Shown in pieces: positions 25,094-33,565 of a stretch of DNA of 64,000 bases. The translations under genes were made by a program, and so were the position numbers. The DNA is taken from contig UCLR01000038.1 in NCBI GenBank assembly GCA_900473415.1, positions 22,365 through 86,364 of the forward strand. The letters run 5' to 3'. Source of the DNA: Hyphomicrobiales bacterium. GTDB lineage: Bacteria; Pseudomonadota; Alphaproteobacteria; Rhizobiales; Beijerinckiaceae. How positions within the stretch are numbered: position 1 is the stretch's first letter; every line of letters begins with the position of its first letter. The notes under the pieces were generated by a model. It ran no database searches. It was not told the DNA's origin and worked only from the letters and a program-made list of their open reading frames with translations.

Positions 25094-26011
25094 TCAGGCG
25101 AATTCCTGCGGGAACCCGACTTTCGGAATGGGCAGATCGATACCGAACCACTTCTTGTAGGAAGCGGCGAAGTAATCGAAATCGACGCCGACCATCGCCT
25201 CCTTGTAGACGGTGTTGACCCAGTTCAGCCAGGTCGGGTCGCCCGGCTTGACGGCAGACGCATAGGAATTGGGCATCCAGCCGAAACCCGAGTCGACGAA
25301 GCGGCCGGGCGCCTGCTGCATCAGCCAGCGCATCGCCGACTGATCCTGCATCGAGGCATCGATGCGCCGGGCGTTCAGCGCCTGCATCGCCGCATCCGGG
25401 CTTTCGAAGGCATCGACCTTGGCCTCGGGCAGCGCCTTGTGGATCCACTCCTCGAGGAAGACGTTCTGCATGCCGCCGACGGTGACCGCCTTGCCGGCCG
25501 CCTTCAGCTCCGCGTAGTTCTTGTACTTGCCCCCGCGGTCCAGCATCAGCAGGCCGACGCCCTCGCGGTAATAGGGGATGGTGAAATCGACCTGCTGGGC
25601 GCGACCGGCCGTCACCGTCATCCATTGCACGACGATGTCGACCTTGTCGGTCACGAGGCTCGGGATGCGCGCATCGGAGCCCTGGAGGACGAACTCGATC
25701 TTCTCGGGATCGTCGAACAGGCTCTTGGCGAGAAGCTTGGCGAGATCGATGTCCATGCCGACCAGCTTGCCGCTGGCGTCCTGGAAGTGCCAGGGCGGGT
25801 TGGTGCTGCCGGTTCCGACGATCAGCTTGCCGCGCTCCTTGATGGTGTAGAGCTTGCTCTTGCCAACAGTCTGCGCCAGAGCCGCGGTCGGAGCCAGCGT
25901 GCTGGCCAGGCCGCCGAGTGCCGCTCCGGCCAGGCCGAGCCCGAACAGGCTGCGCCGCTCCACAGTCAGTTCCGTCTCGCTGCTTGCCCTCTTGTCCTCG
26001 TGAACGTCCAT
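25094..26011 (-). CDS. Periplasmic amino-acid-binding protein, probably Tat-exported
   Basis: About 305 residues of the SBP_bac_3 family: LYTIKERGKLIVGTGSTNPPWHFQD, then MDIDLAKLLAK and WNVGMQN-like pocket segments. The N-terminal leader has consecutive arginines before the hydrophobic core (ERRSLFGLGLAGAALGG) and an ALAQ cut site, suggesting Tat export, although the match to the full Tat consensus is partial. Two ATG codons are adjacent; the GGGAGG sequence is spaced better for the second (26011). It is the first gene of the transporter set and selects the ligand, which I cannot name. Confidence 0.88.
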   Translation of the reverse strand: MDVHEDKRASSETELTVERRSLFGLGLAGAALGGLASTLAPTAALAQTVGKSKLYTIKERGKLIVGTGSTNPPWHFQDASGKLVGMDIDLAKLLAKSLFDDPEKIEFVLQGSDARIPSLVTDKVDIVVQWMTVTAGRAQQVDFTIPYYREGVGLLMLDRGGKYKNYAELKAAGKAVTVGGMQNVFLEEWIHKALPEAKVDAFESPDAAMQALNARRIDASMQDQSAMRWLMQQAPGRFVDSGFGWMPNSYASAVKPGDPTWLNWVNTVYKEAMVGVDFDYFAASYKKWFGIDLPIPKVGFPQEFA

Positions 26012-26120
26012 CATGACCTCCCGATCCTGCGCCGGCCGGTGGAGCCGGCGACCTTCTGAGCCGGGCAAGAAACGGGCCAGCCGTCAAATGCTATTCCGTT
26101 GCGTCACCGGGTTGCATCCA

Positions 26121-27269
26121 TCACGCAAAATCATGCATCGCCGCTTCGCAGAGGCGGGCGACGGCGGCCGTATCGTGCGGATCCTCGACGCGATGCGTGC
26201 GCGCCGGCATCTCCTGATAGGCCCGCCCGTCCTTGAAGCCGTGTCCAGTGATCATGCAGACGATGCACGCTCCGGTCGGCAGATGCCCGCCCGCCAGAAG
26301 CTTCGGCAACGCCGCGATCGGGCTCGCCCCGGTCGGCTCCGCATAGACGCCTTCCAGCCGTGCGAGCATCCGCATGGCCGAACGCAGCTCGTCGTCGCTG
26401 ACCGAGAGCGCGAGACCTCGGCTCTCGCGTACAAGCCGCAACGTGTAGCTGCCGTCGCGCTCATAGCCGATCAACGGGTCACTGATGCCGGAGGCGATCG
26501 TCTCCGGCATGCCCCAGGCGGTGACATGCTGCGCGCCAACCTCGAACGCTCGCACGATCGGCGCGCAACCCGCCGCCTGCACGGCGACGAGGCGCGTGCT
26601 CGCCCCGGCCTCGCGCAGGCCCTGCCACACACCCTTCACGAGCGGGCCACTGCCGGTCGGGATCAGCACATGGCTCGGCGCCTGCCTGCCGAGCTGCGCG
26701 ACGATCTCGTGCCCCACCGCGGTGAGGCCAGCGACGGCATAGGGGTTGATGAACGTCGTCGTCAGATTGGCGAAGCCGTGCTTCTCGGCGAGCGCCCGGG
26801 CGAGATCGTAGGAGCGGCTGTAGTGGCCCTCGACCAGCAGCAGGATCGCACCATAGGCCGCGATCTGCGTCACCTTGCCCAGAGGCGTATGGGCCGGCAC
26901 GACGATGATCGCGGGCACTCCGGCGCGGGCGGCATAGGCTGCGGTCGATGCGCCGGCATTGCCCGAGGACGCGCAGACAACGCCGCGCAGCCCCATCGCG
27001 ATCGCGCGGCCAAGCGCGGACGCGATCAGCCGGTCCTTGAACGAGCCCGACGGATTGCGCGTCTCGTCCTTCAGCCAGATCTCGCCTGAGAAGCCGGGCA
27101 ATTCCGCCTCGATCCGGCTTGCGCGCAGCAGCGGTGTCCCGCCTTCGCCGAAGGAGAATGCGGCAACGGCGTCCTGCCCGACTGTCTCGAGGATGCCGCC
27201 GCAGGCCGGGCATTGGTAAATCAACTGAGGCGGAAACGTCGCCTCGCATTCGACACAGCGCAGATTCAT
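26121..27269 (-). CDS. Threonine-synthase-like PLP enzyme with N-terminal zinc-ribbon
   Basis: 382 residues. The N-terminus has CVEC and CPAC pairs (residues about 4-24), a zinc-ribbon found in threonine synthases of this group. The PLP lysine lies in NPSGSFKDRL, followed by SSGNAGASTAAYAARAG, the phosphate loop and substrate segment of fold-type-II enzymes. It is consistent with threonine synthase or with a lyase/ammonia-lyase acting on a related amino acid. Its place upstream of an amino-acid importer, rather than next to hom or thrB, favours catabolism of the imported compound. I chose the ATG at 27269 because a GAGAGG sequence precedes it; the frame extends to 27317. Confidence 0.75.
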   Translation of the reverse strand: MNLRCVECEATFPPQLIYQCPACGGILETVGQDAVAAFSFGEGGTPLLRASRIEAELPGFSGEIWLKDETRNPSGSFKDRLIASALGRAIAMGLRGVVCASSGNAGASTAAYAARAGVPAIIVVPAHTPLGKVTQIAAYGAILLLVEGHYSRSYDLARALAEKHGFANLTTTFINPYAVAGLTAVGHEIVAQLGRQAPSHVLIPTGSGPLVKGVWQGLREAGASTRLVAVQAAGCAPIVRAFEVGAQHVTAWGMPETIASGISDPLIGYERDGSYTLRLVRESRGLALSVSDDELRSAMRMLARLEGVYAEPTGASPIAALPKLLAGGHLPTGACIVCMITGHGFKDGRAYQEMPARTHRVEDPHDTAAVARLCEAAMHDFA

Positions 27270-27270
27270 G

Positions 27271-27286
27271 GCCACCTCTCGGTGGC
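27271..27286 (-). promoter_or_regulatory. Hairpin covering the ribosome-binding site of the PLP enzyme gene
   Basis: In the mRNA sense, GCCACC-GAGA-GGTGGC stands one base before the ATG at 27269. The stem is a perfect six base pairs closed by a GNRA-type tetraloop, and the GAGAGG Shine-Dalgarno sequence lies in the loop and right arm, so ribosome access would need the stem to open. Confidence 0.55.
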
Positions 27287-27418
27287 GACTATGCGAGGTT
27301 CCGGAGAGCGGCCGCAAGCGTCGGCCTGCTGATGGAAATTCGCATGCTTGCGTGCGTCAGCCTGAGCCCGAGGGGCTGGGCGGCATCGCGCCATCTCACG
27401 GCACCGGGACCATCAGCT

Positions 27419-28414
27419 CTATTGAAGATCGATATCGAAACTGCGTTCGAGAACCGCATTTCCGTTGCGAAGCACCCGATACTGCCCCCGATAGGTTCCT
27501 TTATCCCATCCTGTTGCGGGTTTCCGGACACCGGCAAAGACCAGGGACTGCGCCTGATTTCGCTCGAGCTTCTGGGCTTCATGCTTGGCGAGCTCCTGGC
27601 CGGACGGGCCGCTCAGGACCAGAGTCTGAACATCGCCTGCCTTGAGGCCGATCCCGCGGAGATAGGCCACCAGCGCAGGCGCGTTGATATCCGGCTTCCG
27701 CTCCGTATCCGCCTCCAGCGTCGCCATTGAAACCGACGCGGTCGCGAAGCCGGCATTCAAGACGGAGCGCGGCCTGTATTCGAGCACGGGAACCAGCGCC
27801 GGTTCCCAAAGCATGCGGCCACCTCCGCATGCGCTCGGCGACGCCCCGTAGGCAAAGGGATCCGCGATCTCGCCGCGATGCCGGACGATGAAATGAAGAT
27901 GCGGATATTCGGTCAGGCCGGACAGACCGATCCGTCCGATCGGCTGACCCGCTTCAACCCGGTCACCGACATCGACGCGAAGGCTGCCGCGAGCCATGTG
28001 GCAGTACTGCGTCTGCCAGCCGTCGGGATGCTCGATCAGGATAGCGTTGCCGCATTCGACACCCTTGACCGACGCTGAGCCGTTGCCGCGAACGGACTCG
28101 TCTGGCACGCCATCGCGTCGGCGGAGAACCCGCCCGGCAGCCGCCGCCAGAACCTCGACGCCGGCCCGCTGCGCGGCCATGGTCGGCAGGCGGAAATCGG
28201 TGCCGTTGTGGCCGTCATAGGACAGGGTGCCGCATTGATGGTCACGCGCCGAGGCAGTGGGGTCGGCATCGACATAATTCTGGATGAAGCAGCTGCGTCC
28301 GAGCTCGCAGGCGACAGGAAGAGCGAGACGCGGCGCCTCTTCGGCGAAGGCGAGGGTCGGGAAGATGAGGAAGACGAGAGCCTTGGCCAGGCGAAGGCAA
28401 TAGCGGCTGACCAT
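27419..28414 (-). CDS. Secreted M23-family zinc metallopeptidase
   Basis: 331 residues with a signal peptide (KALVFLIFPTLAFAEE). The LytM-type M23 core has the zinc ligands in GHNGTDFRLP (His and Asp) and the HLHF motif near residue 175, with a QYCHMARGSL segment between. Such enzymes cut peptide bridges in peptidoglycan in the periplasm. The last 120 residues are a separate, unrecognised beta-rich domain. The gene ends a minus-strand run with the LuxR-type, HlyD and ABC exporter genes; the ABC exporter operon suggests cell-wall opening or maturation linked to secretion. Confidence 0.85.
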   Translation of the reverse strand: MVSRYCLRLAKALVFLIFPTLAFAEEAPRLALPVACELGRSCFIQNYVDADPTASARDHQCGTLSYDGHNGTDFRLPTMAAQRAGVEVLAAAAGRVLRRRDGVPDESVRGNGSASVKGVECGNAILIEHPDGWQTQYCHMARGSLRVDVGDRVEAGQPIGRIGLSGLTEYPHLHFIVRHRGEIADPFAYGASPSACGGGRMLWEPALVPVLEYRPRSVLNAGFATASVSMATLEADTERKPDINAPALVAYLRGIGLKAGDVQTLVLSGPSGQELAKHEAQKLERNQAQSLVFAGVRKPATGWDKGTYRGQYRVLRNGNAVLERSFDIDLQ

Positions 28415-28418
28415 GAAC

Positions 28419-29549
28419 TCAAGCCTCCTCGTGCTGGAACCGCTCCGGCTTCATGCATGAACGGGGAATCGGGATTTCGTCGGGGAGAAGCTGATCGCGG
28501 CATCGCTCGACGAAGGGCGAGAACGTCAGGATATAGAGCAGGAAGAACTCGACCTGCCGGTTGATGCCGAGCTTCAGCATGATGCGCTTGATGTAAGTCC
28601 TGACCGTCGCCTCGGTGAGATCCAGCCTCTGGCCGATCCGCCAGGGCGGCTCGCCGGCCAGGATGCGCATCACGATACGTTCCTCGGCCCAGGGCAGGCC
28701 GAAGGCCGTCGCGATCCTTTTGGCGCCAGCCGCTGTGTCGAGTTGTGGGATGACGACGAGCAGCCGGTCCAGATGCCGCTCGGCCGGCGCCGCGCCGATC
28801 CATGCGAAGGCAAAGGTGCGGTGGTCGGTCGACAGGGGAATGATGGTGTTCGCCCATCCCCGTTCGGAGCGGGAGGCCAGCATCTCGCGCAGTGCATGGC
28901 GCATCAGGTTGTTGACGAGCGAGTTCGGGCCGGCAAGGGCGCCGTGATCGAGGCGAACCGGATTCTTCACCAGAAGCATCTGTCGGCCGGCATCATTGCT
29001 TTCGAGCACCCGCAAGCGATGGTCCACACAGAAGGCCGGGAAGGACAGTTCCTGCAGGACGGCGTCCAGGGTCAGGCTTTCGTTTCGTGGTTGCATGAAG
29101 CCTTTCGTCGTCGCCCAGATGACGCTCGCGGCGCGCAGCACGCAGATGATCTCCGCAGCCGAGAGAGCTAGCGACCGCCAGCCCGCAAGAAAGACCAGAT
29201 CGAGTCCATCGCCGGCGGGCAGACGCCCAGCCAGCGCATGCCCGGCCTCGTCCGCGTCCCGGCCGAGCAATTCCGTAACGAGCGCGTCGGTCGCATCGAC
29301 GGCGAACAGGCCGTTGCCTCGCCAATCCGGGCGGTGCATCAGGCGCGTGATCACGTCCGCCGATGGCTGCACACTGTCGAAGCCGACGCGGATGGCGGCC
29401 GTAGCGAAGCCGCTCGACCGGGAAAGCGCCAGGACGAAGCATCGCTTGCATTCGAGCAGCTCGAGCATCGCCCTCCCGAAGGATTCGAGAGCGAACAGGG
29501 TCGCTGATCTGTCGGGCTGGGTCGGCGTGATGGAATCGCCCCGCAACAT
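28419..29549 (-). CDS. LuxR-type HTH transcriptional regulator
   Basis: 376 residues. The last 75 residues contain a GerE/LuxR HTH: GLPWAEERIVMRILAGEPP, WRIGQRLDLTEATVRTYIK and RIMLKLGINRQ. The first 290 residues show no receiver Asp pocket, no autoinducer-binding motif and no membrane helix; they are probably a PAS- or GAF-like sensory region. It lies four bases upstream of the M23 gene and 39 bases downstream of the HlyD gene, within the type I secretion operon, and may control the divergent RTX gene. Confidence 0.78.
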   Translation of the reverse strand: MLRGDSITPTQPDRSATLFALESFGRAMLELLECKRCFVLALSRSSGFATAAIRVGFDSVQPSADVITRLMHRPDWRGNGLFAVDATDALVTELLGRDADEAGHALAGRLPAGDGLDLVFLAGWRSLALSAAEIICVLRAASVIWATTKGFMQPRNESLTLDAVLQELSFPAFCVDHRLRVLESNDAGRQMLLVKNPVRLDHGALAGPNSLVNNLMRHALREMLASRSERGWANTIIPLSTDHRTFAFAWIGAAPAERHLDRLLVVIPQLDTAAGAKRIATAFGLPWAEERIVMRILAGEPPWRIGQRLDLTEATVRTYIKRIMLKLGINRQVEFFLLYILTFSPFVERCRDQLLPDEIPIPRSCMKPERFQHEEA

Positions 29550-29588
29550 CGAGTCCTCCTCTGTCGCCTTGATCCCCCGCCGTGTCGT

Positions 29589-30989
29589 TCAACTCTCCTT
29601 GAAGGCGCGCCGCACGCGCAGCATCAGCGGTTGCAGCAGATACTCGGCAAAAGTCCTCCGACCGGTCTCGATGAAGATCTCGACCGGCATTCCTGGCTGA
29701 AGCGAAGCCAAATACGATGTGAGTTCCGGCTTATGTTGGAGATCGACCTCGGCCTTGTAAAACGGCTTGCCCGATCTCGGGTCGGCAAGCGCGTCAGCCG
29801 TAACCATCGTCACTTTCCCGGCGAGCATGGGTGATCGGCGGGAGTTGAACGCAAGGATCTGCACGCGAGCCGGTTGACCGATCCTGACTTCGTTCCGATC
29901 GGTCGGCTTCACCTCCCCCTCCACAATCAAACGATCCTGTGTCGGTACGATGTCGAGCAGGGTTTCGCGCGGGTTGAGGATCGCATTCAGGCTGCGCGTA
30001 TTGAGGCCCACGACCATGCCGCTTTCCGGCGCCCGGATCTCGCTGCGGGCCAGCATGTCGCGCGCCGCCGCTAAGCGATGCCGCGCATCGGCGATCCGCT
30101 CCCGCGCGGCGTGGCTCTGCTTGGCGATGTCCTCGAGCCAGGCGTTGACGGTCTGCCGACGCCGATCCCCCAACTCGGCGATCTTGCCTCTCGATTGGGC
30201 CTCCGACGATGCGTTCGTCGCGATCTGCGCTTCGGCGTCGGCTTCGGCGCGCTTGAGCGCAAGAACCTTCGGTCTCCGCGCGAGGCCCTTGGCCAGGAGA
30301 TAGTCGGAGTCCTTGATCTCCTCGCGCAGGTAGGCGAGCTGCTTCTGCAGGCCTGCGGAACCGCTCTTCAGCCCGCGGATCCCCTCCTCGAGCTGCGCGA
30401 TCTGTTGATCGATGAGCATGCGTTCTCCCTGGAGCGAGGTCGCTCGTGCCGTAAATTCCGAAAGCTGGGTCGCCATGGCCGACCGTGCCTCCGTATGCGT
30501 GGTGTTGCTCTTGAGTTCGTCGGGAAAGGAAACCTCGGCAGCGCCCGCCTGTTCCGCCTCCAGGCGAGCAATCATCGCCAGGTCAGCAAAAAGCTTCGTT
30601 TCGAGGACGCCGAGATTGGCCTCGATCTGTGTCGTGTCGAGCCGGGCGAGGAGCTGGCCGCGTTCGGCCTGTTCCCCTTCCTGGACGAGGATGGCCTTCA
30701 CGATGCCGCCTTCGAGATGCTGCACCGCCCGATGCCGGGACAGGACCTTGACGACGCCGGGCGCGATGACCGCACTCGCGAGCGGCACGGTCGCAGCCCA
30801 GATGCCGACGATGCCGAAGAGCAGGACAACCAGCGCGGCCCCCCACCGGACAAGGCGGGCTGTGTCCGACCGCGGCAGCTCCGGCACCATCTCCGGGCCG
30901 ATCATCACGTCCCGGACCAGCCGCGAGGGCCTGTCGTCCCGCACCACACTCAACCCCTGCGACAGGGATGGAAGGTCGACGATGGCCAT
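29589..30989 (-). CDS. HlyD-family type I secretion adaptor
   Basis: About 466 residues with one N-terminal membrane helix (residues about 47-70, AALVVLLFGIVGIWAATVPL), then a lipoyl/barrel-sandwich segment (VIAPGVVKVLSRHRAVQHLEGGIVKAIL), a long coiled coil and the second barrel half (EIRAPESGMVVGLNT). This is the PrsE/LapC-like membrane-fusion subunit that joins the inner-membrane ABC exporter to an outer-membrane TolC channel. No TolC gene is in the window. The start at 30989 overlaps the exporter's stop by one base, so the genes are translationally coupled; the open frame extends upstream, but that part is a shadow of the exporter gene. Confidence 0.92.
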   Translation of the reverse strand: MAIVDLPSLSQGLSVVRDDRPSRLVRDVMIGPEMVPELPRSDTARLVRWGAALVVLLFGIVGIWAATVPLASAVIAPGVVKVLSRHRAVQHLEGGIVKAILVQEGEQAERGQLLARLDTTQIEANLGVLETKLFADLAMIARLEAEQAGAAEVSFPDELKSNTTHTEARSAMATQLSEFTARATSLQGERMLIDQQIAQLEEGIRGLKSGSAGLQKQLAYLREEIKDSDYLLAKGLARRPKVLALKRAEADAEAQIATNASSEAQSRGKIAELGDRRRQTVNAWLEDIAKQSHAARERIADARHRLAAARDMLARSEIRAPESGMVVGLNTRSLNAILNPRETLLDIVPTQDRLIVEGEVKPTDRNEVRIGQPARVQILAFNSRRSPMLAGKVTMVTADALADPRSGKPFYKAEVDLQHKPELTSYLASLQPGMPVEIFIETGRRTFAEYLLQPLMLRVRRAFKES

Positions 30990-32791
30990 CAGAGCCTCCC
31001 ATCGATGATGTCGGGCCTTGGTTTTTCGGTGGGGACCGGACGCGCATGCCGCATCGGCGTGGCGCCGGCCATGGTCTTCGGAAGCACTTCGGAAGGCGGG
31101 CCGAAGCCGACCTGGACGCCGTCCCGCAGGAACAGGATCAGGTCCGCCACCGTGAAGAGCCGCGGGCGATGCGTGACGATGACCAGCGTCGCGCCGCGCG
31201 CCTTCGCCTCGGCGATCGATGCGCAGAGAGCCTCCTCGCCATCGGGGTCGAGGTTGGAGTCGGGCTCGTCGAGCAGGATCAGCTTGCGCTTGCCGAAGAG
31301 CGCGCGGGCCAGTCCGATGCGCTGGCGCTGCCCGCCCGAGAGCTTGCTGCCATCCCGGCCGATGTCGGTCTCGTAGCCGTTCGGCAGGCCGAGGATCATC
31401 TGATGAGCATTCGCCTGCCTGGCGGCGCAGACGACGTCCGCGTCGCATGCCGTCTCATCGAAGCCGGCGATCGCTTCCGCGACCGTGCCGCCCAGCAACG
31501 CGACATCCTGGGGCAGGTAGCCGACATAATGTCCGAGCTGGTCCGGGTCCCAGTGCTCCAGTGATGCGCCGTCCAGACGGATCGTGCCGGCGCTTGGCCT
31601 TTCGAGGCCGGCTATCATCCGCAGAAGGGTCGATTTGCCGGCGCCAGTGGGGCCGATGATGACGATGACGCTTGCCGGCGCGCAGCTGAAGCTGATGCCG
31701 ACCAGGGCCAATCGCTTCATGTTCGGATTGCGAAAGGCGACGCCGCTGATATCGAGCGCGCCTATGGGGGGCGGGAGGAGCGTCCGACCCTGGGTCCTCA
31801 AGGCGGAGGCGGACGCGCTGCGGACGCGCGCCCAGGCTTCGCGCGCCGAGGTCAGCGTGCGCAATCCAGCGACGAGCTGCTCCATCGGCGCCAGTGTACG
31901 GCTGATGAGGATGGAACTCGCCATCATGCTGCCGCTCAGGACCTCGTTCTGAAGCACGAGCCAGGCGCCGGTCCCGATCGCCAGAACCTGAAGCACGATC
32001 CTGATCATGCGTGCTATGGAGGCGATCAGGGATACGCGCTCATTCGCCTTGACCACGGGCACCAGAGCCGCGTCGTTGAGCCGAAGGAATTCGCGGATCG
32101 CACCCCGCGTCCATCCCATCGCCCGGATGAGATTGGCATGGCTGACGATGCCGTCCAGAGCGCGCTGCGCACGCTGGGCTGTGCCTGATGCCTGCGCCAG
32201 CTCGGCCCGGGCGACGCGTCCGCTCACGAAAGCCATGACGAGCAGGAGCGCGGAGCCGGCCAGTGCGATCGCGCCGTACCATGGATGAATCAGGTAGAGC
32301 ACGACGATGAAGACCGGCAGGAAGGGAGCGTCGATCAGGGTCGAAGCTGTTCCGCTCGACAGGATGTTTCTGAGTTCGCGCAGCCGGACCATATCGTGAG
32401 GGCCGGCCTCGCTCCGCTTCGCCGGATCGACGATCGAAGCCTTGAGGACGAGGGGTGCGAGCGAGCGTTCGAAGCCGACCGCAAAGCGGCCGAGCAGGCG
32501 GTTGCGGAGGATGTCGAAGCAGGCGCTGAAGCCGAGGGCCGCGATGGCAAGGGCCGTTAGGCCGACGAGCGTCTCGACGCTGCCGCTGGTGATCACCCGG
32601 TCGAAGACCTGGATCGAGTAGAACGGCAGGACCAGCAGGAGCAGATTGATCGCGACACTGAATACGACGACCCACAGTAATGCGTTCCAACCCGGGATCG
32701 CCCTGAGAAGGCGGATCCGTCTCAGTATGGCGGTGTCGGCGGTGAGCCTGTCGAACCCTGGAGTCGTGCGGCTTGCAGACGCGTCGGCCAT
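30989..32791 (-). CDS. Type I secretion ABC exporter (PrtD/PrsD-like)
   Basis: 600 residues. The N-terminal half is an ABC-exporter membrane domain with about six helices and no C39 peptidase domain. The C-terminal half has Walker A GPTGAGKST, signature LSGGQRQR, Walker B LILLDEPDSNLDPDG and H-loop VTHRPRL. The SNLD Walker-B extension and the lack of C39 match PrtD/HasD/PrsD-type exporters for RTX proteins with uncleaved C-terminal signals. It is first in a four-gene operon that runs away from the RTX gene at 33566. Confidence 0.92.
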   Translation of the reverse strand: MADASASRTTPGFDRLTADTAILRRIRLLRAIPGWNALLWVVVFSVAINLLLLVLPFYSIQVFDRVITSGSVETLVGLTALAIAALGFSACFDILRNRLLGRFAVGFERSLAPLVLKASIVDPAKRSEAGPHDMVRLRELRNILSSGTASTLIDAPFLPVFIVVLYLIHPWYGAIALAGSALLLVMAFVSGRVARAELAQASGTAQRAQRALDGIVSHANLIRAMGWTRGAIREFLRLNDAALVPVVKANERVSLIASIARMIRIVLQVLAIGTGAWLVLQNEVLSGSMMASSILISRTLAPMEQLVAGLRTLTSAREAWARVRSASASALRTQGRTLLPPPIGALDISGVAFRNPNMKRLALVGISFSCAPASVIVIIGPTGAGKSTLLRMIAGLERPSAGTIRLDGASLEHWDPDQLGHYVGYLPQDVALLGGTVAEAIAGFDETACDADVVCAARQANAHQMILGLPNGYETDIGRDGSKLSGGQRQRIGLARALFGKRKLILLDEPDSNLDPDGEEALCASIAEAKARGATLVIVTHRPRLFTVADLILFLRDGVQVGFGPPSEVLPKTMAGATPMRHARPVPTEKPRPDIIDGRL

Positions 32792-33565
32792 GTGTCCTCG
32801 GGCTGAAAGAAGCGATTTACGCGACTTCGCGGGAGAATGATGCCGACTCGGCCAGGCCTACGCGTGGGCCAGCTCATACTCCGGCGCATTGGAGCAGAAT
32901 GAGAGGCGGACTTCAGATCGCGCCGTATTGCGATTTCATCTGAAGCCTTCAGCCTCGCCAGCGGGGCGGAGGACCCCTGTTGCCCGGCCATGCTGCGATC
33001 AGGAGCGCTTTCGGCGCCGATGCCACCACAGCCATGTTCTCGCCTCCCCGGAGTTCCGGCACGCCCCTTTATGCATTGGCGCAGGCACCGGACTCGCCGG
33101 GCGTCGCTTTGCAGCCACGGACGGCGGCCCGGAAGCGGAGGGAGACGCTAGGAAAGCTTGCCGCCCGGCATAATCCCCATTTGGTGACAGAAACGACTTG
33201 CCGGGTTCGATGTGCGCCACCGCTTCGCAATCTGCAGCTTCGGGGGAGCCGGAAGCAGCGACAGGCCTGTACAAAAGGCCGAGGAGCAGCGGCGCGCAGA
33301 GCTATGTGAATTCATGACAGAGTAAGTCGTAATCACCAACGTTCGCTGGCTCAAAGATAAGCGAAATAGATTCTCGAAGAATCCTAGAACATCCCCGGGG
33401 CCACTGGATTTTGTCTCCAAATGGGGATTGCGAGGCCTGCCAGCATCTTCCTAAGTTCCGCCACCTTCGCAAATCTCTCGATCCGTGAAGATCGGCACGA
33501 CGCGCGCAACTGCGCAGTGGCAGTCGCGTGCCTATGCGAGGGCATCCGCAGCAGGGAGAACGACC
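32792..33565. other. Long divergent control region between the exporter and RTX gene
   Basis: The 774 bases between the divergent start codons hold no convincing gene; the open frames are short and unnatural. The part nearest the RTX gene (about 33300-33480) is AT-richer and contains a perfect inverted repeat, noted separately. Promoters for both operons must lie here, but no clear -35/-10 pair was found. Confidence 0.6.
33369..33383. promoter_or_regulatory. Perfect inverted repeat upstream of the RTX gene
   Basis: GATTCT-CGA-AGAATC is a perfect dyad of six-base arms with a three-base centre, 182 bases upstream of the RTX start. It is of the size expected for a dimeric HTH regulator, possibly the LuxR-type protein encoded in the divergent operon; that link is inference. 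Confidence 0.4.
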
